Of a stretch of DNA of 64,000 bases, positions 55,850-64,000 are shown in pieces (the first letter of the stretch is position 1; each line of letters starts with the position of its first letter). The translations under genes were made by a program, and so were the position numbers. The notes beneath the pieces were generated by a model, which saw only the letters and a list, made by a program, of their open reading frames with translations, was not told where the DNA came from and searched no databases. The stretch spans positions 76,288,213-76,352,212 of the forward strand of contig NC_087064.1 in assembly GCF_963678635.1 (NCBI RefSeq). The letters run 5' to 3'. This stretch comes from Symsagittifera roscoffensis. Taxonomy: Eukaryota; Xenacoelomorpha; Acoela; Convolutidae.

Positions 55850-56998
55850 AGGGAGCTCAATATGGGTCTCTTGAGTCTTGAGAGGGAAAAGAGGGGGCTC
55901 GAGTGTGAGTTCGGATGACATCCGAGGTCACGAAAAAGAAATTTTAACGAAACAAAGTATTGTTATCAATATGCTATAATTATTACATAAATCAAAATGT
56001 TCCATGACAATTTCCTGGTTGGATAGGTCAAAAGAAATTTCAAATCCTTAGCTTGCAAAGCAGATGTTAAAAGTGCAGGTGTATGCAGATTTTGATTGCC
56101 GTTTAGCGATAGTGTGACAATTTTACATGGATGTGAATTTTGGGTTGTAGATAAACTTAAGTCTGCTGCAAACTTCTGTGAATGACCACTGGCACTGTAT
56201 CTTGAGCAACACTCAGTATTCGGGGGACTCACTGGCAGGCGGCAACACGCGATGAGCACATCGATCTTGAGTCCGGGGAGTATGTGCCAGTCGGTCATAT
56301 TTGGAAGTTTGACCTTGAGGAATACGAACTACGTAATTTTGGGGTGGAATGTAATTTTTCAAAAAAAATTCGAATTGGACATGTCATGCTCAAGTTTCTC
56401 GCGACAACTGAAAATATCAGAAAAATTAGACCAGAGCAACAGATTTACAATTGCGGGAAAGTGGTCAACTTAAGCAGCGTGAAATTGCTATTCGCAATTT
56501 CCGACATCGAAATAATACGAGAGTAGAGCTGTCCTATCTTGATACAGAAAACAAAGAACATCGAAATTCAGTTGGACCAGAGTGAACCTTCGGTGGAAAG
56601 GTGGACAACCCAAGTGTCCCAATGGTCCAGAACCAAAACACCCTTCTCGAGACAAAACTTGTTGGATCAGAACTTATTGAATCAAACTTAATTCCCCAAT
56701 TATTCTCAAGTTGCTTACTATCTTAGTTATCCCAATTCTCGAGTGTGCCGATATGTGAGTACTCAATTTAGTTTTCTTGAGTGTGTTTTATGATTGTTAT
56801 GTCGAGGTAAGGAGAGTTTTAGGTTGATCCATCTGAAATGGATCAAAGTTTCACTGTCTAATAAAAAGTAACTGTACGGATTGTTCCGACCCTGTTTTTA
56901 ACGGCGTTCGCGTTTTTTGGGTATTTTGAGACCTGAGTATCGGGACGTTCTTATTTTCTAGAGTGAGGGGGGTGGTATTTTGGTAGTGGCCTTTAAGC
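55850..56998. other. Interval between the retroelement block and VPS45
   Basis: A plus-strand frame open from about 56245 to 56526 (DLESGEYVPVGHIWKFDLEE, ending with ISDIEIIRE) has protein-like composition but no ATG before residue 40 or so, and I do not recognise it. It may be an exon or another retroelement piece. The rest has short frames only. TAATAAAAAG near 56860 could be a polyadenylation signal. A purine tract, GAGTGAGGGGGG, lies at 56961-56972. Confidence 0.4.
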
Positions 56999-57157
56999 TG
57001 TAACGGGTTTTTAGTCTCATGTCGCAAGTGAACCGAATTAGCTCCGACCGCTCGAGGTAGAAAAACACAAGAGATAGTGTCCCTGACTCTTGAGCCAATG
57101 GTTATAGGGCCTATTTTTCTTTAACCTCATATGTGACCGAAGTAGGCGACTGTTACA
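56999..57157 (+). repeat. Possible solo LTR, 159 bp
   Basis: It starts TGTAACGGG and ends CTGTTACA, so the ends form an inverted TGTAAC/GTTACA pair typical of Ty3/gypsy LTRs. A purine-rich tract lies 25 bases before it. No target-site duplication is visible (TAAGC against CGTAG), and no partner LTR was found, so the link to the element at 44.5-55.85 kb is a guess. Confidence 0.35.
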
Positions 57158-57697
57158 CGTAGTCCACTTCAATTGGCGCTAGTGTTTCTTAATTTTGATT
57201 TTTTAAGTTTCTAAAAGTTTTTTGTTTTAGCTCACTTCCTCTAATAGGTGTGGTCCCCATTTTTATATTTCCTTAATTTTATTTTTTTAAATCATTTAAC
57301 TCTATCTGGTGAATTTACCATCTTCAAGTTCATTTTCTCGTCGAACTGTTGGAATAAAATTTCGTTGCTGCTAAGCATTTTTGGTCATTCTGGTCGAATG
57401 TCACATTGTATAAATTGGATTCAACAGAAATTTTCGAAGCCTTTTGTAATATCCTATTACTAAAAAGTTTTTCATAAAATCAATATGCTGTTTTCGAGAA
57501 CTAATTTAATGCTGGTAGATGTGATTCTCGACTGTTTTTTGTGAAGTTCAATCTTAGAAAAAAGATACTTCGTCTTTGTATTTCCCGTATCATCTCTTCA
57601 CTGGCTTACAATGCTACGCTTGCATTGTATCTCAAGTGATGCGAAGCTCTGGATCGTCTCAGTGTCAAAGTAATATGAATTTGTTTTTTTCTTCTAG
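57158..57697. other. VPS45 upstream region and splice acceptor
   Basis: No coding segment is visible. TTGTTTTTTTCTTCTAG ends at 57697 and is a strong 3' splice site, so the VPS45 5' UTR is spliced (or trans-spliced) just before the start codon. The donor was not located. Confidence 0.55.
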
Positions 57698-57730
57698 AAT
57701 TTAATGCACTAGTGAGCAATAAAACCGACA

Positions 57731-59446
57731 ATGAATCTAGTTTCAGCCGTTAGAAACTACGTTGGGAAGATGATAGACGACTCGGGAGTAGGTGTAATGA
57801 AAATTTTGCTGATGGACAAAGAAACCATTTCAGTCGTCAGTATGGTATATGCCCAATCTGAGCTCCTTCAGCGAGAAGTTTATCTTTTCGAGTTGTTGAA
57901 TAACTTCAACAGAGAGCCAATGAGACATTTGAAATGCATTTGTTTCATTCGACCGACTCGGGAGAACATCGAAAACTTGTGCAATGAGTTAAGGAATCCC
58001 AATTATAACCTGTACTTCATTTACTTTACAAATGTAATCGACAAAGATAGTCTTAAACAGTTGGCAGAAGCAGATGAGCATGAAGTTGTTAGGGAAGTTC
58101 AGGAAGTGTTCGCAGATTTTCTTTGCATGGCTCGACACGTATTCTCTTTCAACATAATTGGGTGCTCGAAAAAGAACAGATGGAAGCACGATGTTTTGCA
58201 GCGATGCACATCTGGTTTGACGTCTCTGTTATTAGCTCTGAAAAGATGTCCGGTCATTAGATACCAAGCCAGTTCAGAGATGGCAGATGAATTGGCGAAA
58301 TGCGTTGGTAATCTCATCTCTAAAGAGGCTGCGCTGTTTGACTTTCGACACACAGATGTTGCTCCTCTGTTATTAATTCTAGACAGGCGCTTTGATCCTC
58401 TGACACCGCTCCTTAACCAATGGACTTACCAAGCTATGGTCCATGAATTGATAGGAATTCACAATAATCGTGTGAATTTGTCATCTGTTCCCAACACTTC
58501 AGAGGAACTGAAGGAGGTAGTACTATCAGCAGAGCAAGATGAGTTCTACAGCAAATGCATGTTTATGAATTTTGGAGAAATTGGAAGTCAGATAAAAGAA
58601 CTTATGGAAAACTACCAGAAAACTGCGCAAAGTCATCAAAAAATTGAATCTATATCTGACATGAAAACCTTCATAGAAAATTACCCAGCATTCAAAAAGA
58701 TGTCAGGCACTGTTGCCAAGCATATAACTCTTGTCGGAGAGCTTTCTCGCTTAGTTCAAGTTAATAACTTGTTGGAAGTGTCCGAAACTGAACAAGAGCT
58801 CGCATGTCATTCCAATCATTCGGAAGCCCTACAGCACGTAAAAAAGTTGATCACCAATGATGCAGTAACTGATCTTGATGCAACACGTTTAGTCATGCTG
58901 TACACTTTGAAGTATGAACGGCATTCTAGTAACGACATTCCAGGTTTGATAGAACTCTTAAACCGACGCAACGTACCCGAAGAGTTCAGACGGGTAGCGG
59001 CAAGTGTTTTAACGTACAGCAATGCCAGTGTTAATGGAGTCCATCATCAATCTCTATCCGAAAGCCCAGTCGCTGCAACCAGAAGACTACTAAAAGGTTT
59101 AAAAGGAGTAGAAAACATCTACACGCAACATCAGCCGATGTTGAAAGAAATTCTGGAAAACCTTCTACGAGGAAGGCTGAAAGAGTCAGCCTACCCTTAC
59201 AATGGAAACAATCCTGTCCGGGTAGACAGAGTTCGAGATGTAATCGTGTTTGTAGCGGGAGGAGTCACATACGAAGAAGCAAACACAGTTCACACTCTGA
59301 ACTTGGCGAATCCTGATGTCAGAATTATTCTAGGATCGACAAATGTTCACAATACGAAATCTTTCTTCGAAGAAATTGCCGCATCTGTCAGCGACGGAAA
59401 TGCATATGATATTTCGAGGTTTAGAGACTCGGAGAAGTTGACATAA
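57731..59446 (+). CDS. VPS45: Vacuolar protein sorting-associated protein 45 (Sec1/Munc18 family)
   Basis: This single open frame of 571 codons is the usual length of VPS45. It begins [19 protein letters not shown], continues with [20 protein letters not shown], and near residues 214-240 has [20 protein letters not shown], the Sec1/Munc18 segment. Near 500-515 it has [13 protein letters not shown], and it ends with a conserved [15 protein letters not shown]-type segment. VPS45 binds syntaxin-type SNAREs (Tlg2/syntaxin 16) on trans-Golgi and endosomal membranes and promotes vesicle fusion in endosomal recycling. The coding part has no intron here; a splice acceptor lies 34 bases before the ATG. 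A three-codon upstream ORF (ATG CAC TAG, 57704-57712) precedes the start. The gene is intact. Confidence 0.96.
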   Translation: MNLVSAVRNYVGKMIDDSGVGVMKILLMDKETISVVSMVYAQSELLQREVYLFELLNNFNREPMRHLKCICFIRPTRENIENLCNELRNPNYNLYFIYFTNVIDKDSLKQLAEADEHEVVREVQEVFADFLCMARHVFSFNIIGCSKKNRWKHDVLQRCTSGLTSLLLALKRCPVIRYQASSEMADELAKCVGNLISKEAALFDFRHTDVAPLLLILDRRFDPLTPLLNQWTYQAMVHELIGIHNNRVNLSSVPNTSEELKEVVLSAEQDEFYSKCMFMNFGEIGSQIKELMENYQKTAQSHQKIESISDMKTFIENYPAFKKMSGTVAKHITLVGELSRLVQVNNLLEVSETEQELACHSNHSEALQHVKKLITNDAVTDLDATRLVMLYTLKYERHSSNDIPGLIELLNRRNVPEEFRRVAASVLTYSNASVNGVHHQSLSESPVAATRRLLKGLKGVENIYTQHQPMLKEILENLLRGRLKESAYPYNGNNPVRVDRVRDVIVFVAGGVTYEEANTVHTLNLANPDVRIILGSTNVHNTKSFFEEIAASVSDGNAYDISRFRDSEKLT

Positions 59447-61764
59447 ACTCGCCCAGATACGTGGAAATTTAAATTTAAAAATGTATATTTATTGGTGTAG
59501 AAAAATTAATTGTTCTTTTATAAGCTTTCTTTACGCTTGCGGTCAGTAAATCTGTTTTCTCATGGAGGAACTGAGATTTAAAGTTTCGTCAACGCAAATT
59601 CAGGTAACTCAAATGAACGACGTAAGAGGTTTAGTTATATATCATATCGCAGCTGCTTCAGTCATGATTTGGACAGCAATTTAAAATTTCAAAAAGAAAT
59701 CTGTGTCGCAAAAAGTTGGCATGTATTATGATCAGAAACCAAAAGAGCTTTTTTTATTATGAAGAACGTTTTTTTTATTAGTGGCTGTTTTAATGTTTGG
59801 AAACCAATTTTCTTAAATAGCAAGATCAATCACTTAGTAAATCTTGGTAAAAAACTGCTTTTGAAAGAACATATAAGAACATATTTTAATGGCTTTTTCT
59901 AGCATTTTTCTACTAAAATTGTTTTTCAGTTTGCTTAATTAACTGTGAATGAAATATATGCCTAATATCTGGCTTTTCATTCAGCTCCTTTTATCAAACG
60001 ACGATGGAAAAAACTACCCTAATTTGAGAAAAATTGTTGTATTTTAAGACTATGGTCGGAACATTCTGTCCCAAGGTTATGGGAAATCTATTTGGTTTAA
60101 AACGCATAAATCGTAGGAGCTCTCAATCCAATAAAGTCACTTCTGCCGAGTTTTTATTAGGACATTTTGCTTAATTGCCTCTGAATGCTGGGAATCGCCA
60201 AATTCAGATTATTGTTTATTTTTAAGTTTCAACGAGTCTGGGCACAAGGGTGCAGCAGGGTTCTTGGCTTTTTGTTCTGACCATTTGAAAATTGGGGAGA
60301 AACTATGTTTTGGTTGTATTTTAGTTTTTTTTCACTTGAAATCAGGAACCACAAATAATCATCGGAATGGGTCGAGTGATATATCATATTGAAGCCCTTT
60401 CAATCGTGATTCGAACGACATTAAAAATTTTCAACTAAGCGTCCCAGTGTTCAGAAACACAGGTTTAAAGCTTTTAGTTTTTTGTCTTAATTCGAGCAAA
60501 TAGAGCAAGCGAGCAGGCTTACAATAGCTTAATTTAAGCAGAGAACTTAGTATCACTCGAGTAAAGTTCGTTTTTTAGCGCCTTTTTGGATTCAAAAACT
60601 CAAAAAAAACTACAAATGTTTTTTTTTGTTAAGTAGTTTTTCGACAAAAATTGCTGTCCATTTTGCTATTTTACTATAGTGTAGAATATGTCTAAGCTCA
60701 GCTTTTTTTGGATACGTTCTTTTATCAAATCACGCAAAATAAACAACGCTTAATTGAAAAAACTTTTTTTGTAATTTTTCAAAGACTACGGTCGCAATAT
60801 TCTGATCTACTTGCACCGTAACCGACTATCATTGATGCTGTTTGCATTTATTTATTAACTCACGATTGCATCTTTCTAGATCCGTTTCAGACCATTTTGC
60901 CAAAGTTTCGCCTAAATTGGAACCGTTACATACTGTTCAGCAGTCACATATTATCAACTGTGCCAATTAAGCTACAAGGGAAATAAAAAAGGAAACATTA
61001 TGTTACTTAATGATTTGACCAATAGATGACAGAATAGACATTGAAAAGTTTTCTCTTGGGCTGTTCCGCTGAGGAACCCCTGGAACGCGGAAATCCTGAG
61101 GTTTTTGTGACATTTCCAGTTTTTCAAAGACATTCCAGAAAATTTGAATTTAAAATTTATGAAGTATTTTCAAATCAATCTGCTGTTTTTCTAGGACTCG
61201 AACTGCTTTTTTAGTATTATTTTTGGTCAGTTGTTTTACCACTGCTCTTCCAGTAAAAAGGAAAGAAAGACAATGGCAGTGAAGGGAAGAGAAGAAAGCG
61301 AAGCTCTTCAAGAGTCATCAACGTAGTGAATACTCTAATTTGAAATATCACTATTGATCCAGTTTTCTCATATTAGGTGGATGTTGTCAAAAAAAAATGT
61401 CAGTCGTGAATGTTCTTGCTAAATTCATAGAGCTCCAAGGTAATTATTTTTCTGCGAAAATCGAAATTTCAGTTTTAATAAAACAATTCGGTAGTTTTTC
61501 GGTTTGCTTGCGTTCATTGAAATTTTGCAACTGTCTGTCGGCTATGGTTTGATATATAGTAATTGAAATGATAAATTAGACAAGTGAGAAAAACTATATT
61601 TCATAACTTCACACTGAGCAGTCTCAGTTTAATTTAAATTCGAATCAACTGATCAATTACGTGATATCAGTGAAAACCGCATGTCTCCATTTTTTTTAGC
61701 CTAAGGAGATATGAATTTTTCATCTCGAGTCAAACGGAACATATGTAAATTTTATACAAACAAA
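59447..61764. other. Intergenic, no convincing gene
   Basis: This is AT-rich sequence with very short frames. An ATG at 61397 opens 14 codons (MSVVNVLAKFIELQ) that end at CAAG|GTAATT, a good splice donor at 61440. It could be a first coding exon, but I found no second exon. Nothing else is recognised. Confidence 0.5.
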
Positions 61765-61832
61765 GCCTTCTCTCGGATGGAGGTTCGAACCTGGTCACTC
61801 AGTGACATATGCACTCGACTAACGTCCTTTTT
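61765..61832 (-). other. tRNA-like sequence (SINE head or tRNA pseudogene)
   Basis: On the minus strand TTAGTCGAGTGC resembles the polymerase III A box, and about 30 bases on GGTTCGAACCTCC matches the B box almost perfectly. The arms do not fold into a proper cloverleaf (acceptor and T stems mismatch), so it is a relic or the head of a short interspersed element. Confidence 0.5.
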
Positions 61833-62101
61833 GTTGGGAAAATTGAAAGTTTTTGATGTATTCTTCTCGACACTAAAAGTGAGCTGAGAAATTATTAAGT
61901 GAAATTGTTTTTTAAATTTAAGTCGGTCTACCTTTAATTCCTCGTTTTTCGGGAAACAACAGGGAGTTCCCCCAGGAAACCGATTAGATATTGAAATTCC
62001 AATTTTATCTTTCCCTAACTTGGGAAACATGATGGAAAAAACCAAAGCAAATCTAAATTTGACTATGCGAGATCGTCTTTATACCCGCCAATTTCATCGT
62101 G

Positions 62102-62453
62102 CTAAAAACTTGCGGTTGCTTGTTGAAAGTAGATTGAGCTCGCTCGCTCGTCTGTAAGGGTGGCGCAAAAACACTGACTGCCAAAAAAAGCAATCCGCTT
62201 TAGCTGTGGGAATATTGTTTACCGTGAGTTGAAACTACATCAGAATCGTTTACCTCTTCTCTCCTCTGTACTTGAAAATCTGGAAAGACTTGCTTATTTA
62301 TAAGAGTTAACTAGACGGATGTACTCAGCAGATTTTTCGATATTCGTTAGCAAGTACCATCAATGAAGAAAGACATTTAAAAACTTCATCAATCAATTAC
62401 AAGACGTAGCGAATAAGTTTTTGGTGTCAAACAGCGCTGAGAATTAATCAAGA
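62102..62453. repeat. ~350-bp direct duplication, copy 1
   Basis: It matches 62610-62962 from AAAAACTTGCGG to GAGAATTAATCAAGAT, with roughly one change per 20 bases in the first third and almost none later. The copies are in direct orientation, 157 bases apart. Confidence 0.95.
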
Positions 62454-62489
62454 TGGGTTGCTTTTTGACTATGGGTTGCTTTTTGTAAA

Positions 62490-62560
62490 GCGTTCGTGGC
62501 CGAGAGGACAGGGTGTTATACTCCAATTTTCGAGGTCGCAGATTCGAAGCCAATATGTAT
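62490..62560 (+). other. tRNA-like sequence between the duplicated blocks
   Basis: GCGTTCGTGGCCGAGAGG resembles the first 18 bases of a Ser/Leu-type tRNA including the A box. GATTCGAAGCC at the end resembles the B box. The T stem does not pair well and no matching acceptor 3' strand is seen, so I call a pseudogene or SINE head. Confidence 0.45.
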
Positions 62561-62609
62561 TAAAGTCTTACCAACTCGAGGCTTAATTCTATTTCTCTTA
62601 TTTCACTTA

Positions 62610-62962
62610 GTAAAAATTTGCGGTTTGCATGTTGAAAGTGGACTGGGCTCGCTCGCTCGTCTGTAAGGGTTGCGCAAAAACACCGACTACCAAGAAAGCA
62701 ATCCGCTGGAGCTGTGGGAATATTGTTTACCGTGAGTTGATACTACATCAGAATCGTTTACCTCTCCTCTCCTCTCTACTTGAAAATCTGGAAAGACTCG
62801 CTTATTTATAAGAGTTAACTAGACGGATGTACTCAGCAGATTTTTCGATATTCGTTAGCAAGTACCATCAATGAAGAAAGACATTTAAAAACTTCATCAG
62901 TCAATTACAAGACGTAGCGAATAAGTTTTTGGTGTCAAACAGCGCTGAGAATTAATCAAGAT
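62610..62962. repeat. ~350-bp direct duplication, copy 2
   Basis: This is the partner of 62102-62453. In this copy a frame is open (62629-62811, with DWARSLVCKGCAKTP); in copy 1 the matching frame is closed by indels. The Cys pair is suggestive but too little for a domain call. Confidence 0.95.
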
Positions 62963-64000
62963 TAAAATTTCCTACTAGTTCAAGAAAATCGAATTGAAAT
63001 AAAAAGTTTCAGGCTAATGTGGGGTTTCTTCACAAAATTGGGCCCATAGTAATCCATTTTGCCTTTTTCCTTTATGCATCTGCCAAAAATACTCTTAAGT
63101 TTTGCTTTAGTCATTATAACAATAACCAAATCATAACAATTGCAAAAATAGCCGATCGATGTGAAAGTTGCACTCAATGTATCGAACAGAGAAATTTAAT
63201 GAATATCTAAAACTTTATCCAAAATGGAAATTTAAAATAATTTGAAATGAAATTCGTTAGTTCAAAGTTATAAATCCATTATTTTTCAATTGGTTATCTT
63301 TGTTCGGTGTATTGCTGGGGTTTTCTGGCTGCTTTTGACTACCTCAAATAAAACTCGTATGGCGTTAAATATGTTTCCCTATTAAGGGCCTTCAAGTGTG
63401 GCGAGAATAATTGGTCTTAGTTTTTCCGTGTTTCTGATCATATTTACGCGAAGATTGATGAAAGCCTGAAATCTCAATTTAATACTATACCACGCTACAA
63501 CATTTTAGCCTCCTTGCATTTTTATCCAACTTAATAGCTTTTTACCAAAAGATAGAAGAAATTGTAAAAAAAAAATTGTAATGCTGTCAATTGAGTATAT
63601 AATTTCGTTCACGCTCATATTTTCACATTGGTTAAGTTTTTGATAGTTTTGAAATCCTTTTTTTTTTCAAACCGTTTTTGCCTGTGGAAATCACGTCACG
63701 CGCCACTTTAAGTGCATTTTTTAAGTGTCAATGATTAGAGTAAAGAGACTTATAAATCGAGTTTATTTTTTTCAGTGAAAAATTTTATTCACTAACCTTT
63801 TTCTAGCTCAACTTTGATTGTTCGCGTTTTGAATAAGATTTTTTTTCATTTCAAATTAATTTGCGTAAAAGAAAGCACATTTTGTTCTAGATTAACAAAA
63901 TTTCAAGTTGCATGAAAAGACATAATTTCTTGTTCCAAATGGATGTTATTTTTCCGAATTTCTAGCAATGTCAAAAAATTATCATTCGATGCAGTTTTCT
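62963..64000. other. Window end, no gene seen
   Basis: This is AT-rich DNA with short frames only (63019-63210 plus is the longest, 63 codons, without a family match). No repeat is evident. Confidence 0.5.

Larger units (their letters stand above)
44490..55850 (+). mobile_element. Large broken retroelement block with integrase, macro-like and SGNH-like domains
   Basis: From about 44490 to 55850 the plus strand is almost continuously open in one frame or another, purine-rich, and clearly higher in GC than the flanks. It begins inside pol, just before integrase, and ends with the acidic tail of an ORF at 55847. Domains in order are: RNase H-integrase linker, integrase, acidic linker, macro-like domain, coiled coil, SGNH-like 1, SGNH-like 2, then six or so unrecognised ORFs. 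No reverse transcriptase or protease was found. The order (integrase before what may be structural genes) suggests either a rearranged or tandem copy, or an unusual element type. Frame changes occur about every kilobase, so this copy is unlikely to be active. Confidence 0.7.

Noticed and set aside
62629-62811. Possible PARP-type zinc finger (DWARSLVCKGCAKTP)
   Set aside because: Only the first Cys pair is present, the His/Cys partner is absent, and the sister copy of the duplication has the frame closed.

Overview
This is nuclear DNA from an AT-rich, repeat-laden animal genome, most likely an invertebrate. The reasons are a metazoan-type VPS45 gene, a B-box (TRIM-like) gene with animal splice acceptors, short-TIR hAT-type miniature transposons, several decayed LTR retrotransposons, a family B DNA polymerase relic of the self-synthesizing-transposon/virus type, and microsatellites. 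I cannot name the species. Only two host genes are well supported: VPS45 on the + strand (57731-59446) and a B-box/coiled-coil protein on the - strand (28280-30103). Almost everything else recognisable is mobile or repetitive DNA.

Layout. 1-8376: a decayed LTR retrotransposon on the - strand, with its 5' LTR at 8118-8376, a primer-binding site beside it, gag remains, an integrase remnant and Cys-rich envelope-like fragments; reverse transcriptase is missing. 8.4-15.4 kb: AT-rich DNA without convincing genes. 15.4-23.6 kb: remains of Ty3/gypsy-like elements on the + strand, with two direct ~1 kb LTR-like copies (19433-20434 and 22631-23604) and a second gag-like stretch between them. 23.6-25.5 kb: a broken DNA polymerase B gene, directly followed by an acidic ORF of unknown role. 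28.3-30.1 kb: the TRIM-like gene. 30.7-32.9 kb: two short hAT-type MITEs, each with a perfect 8-bp target duplication, and a CA/CT microsatellite. 34.3-35.0 kb: a palindromic CAGATCTG-rich repeat cluster. 35.6-42.9 kb: a 7.3-kb minisatellite with a 29-bp monomer. 44.5-55.85 kb: a long, purine-rich, higher-GC retroelement block. 57.7-59.4 kb: VPS45. 61.7-63 kb: tRNA-like pseudogenes and a ~350-bp direct duplication.

The most unusual part is 44.5-55.85 kb. It opens with a Ty3/gypsy integrase (H2C2 finger, DDE triad, GPF motif). The same reading frame runs on through an acidic linker into a domain resembling a TARG1/OARD1-type macro domain, which is completed in the -1 frame. Downstream come a coiled-coil ORF, an SGNH-hydrolase-like domain with recognisable GDS, GxND and DxxH blocks, a second, divergent SGNH-like ORF, and six or more further ORFs I do not recognise. 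No reverse transcriptase is visible. The reading frame breaks repeatedly, so this copy is probably dead, but the combination of integrase, macro domain and two esterase-like domains is not a standard LTR-element layout. Several frame starts suggested by simple ORF calling are non-ATG, so I give the first ATG or the open-frame limits where that matters.
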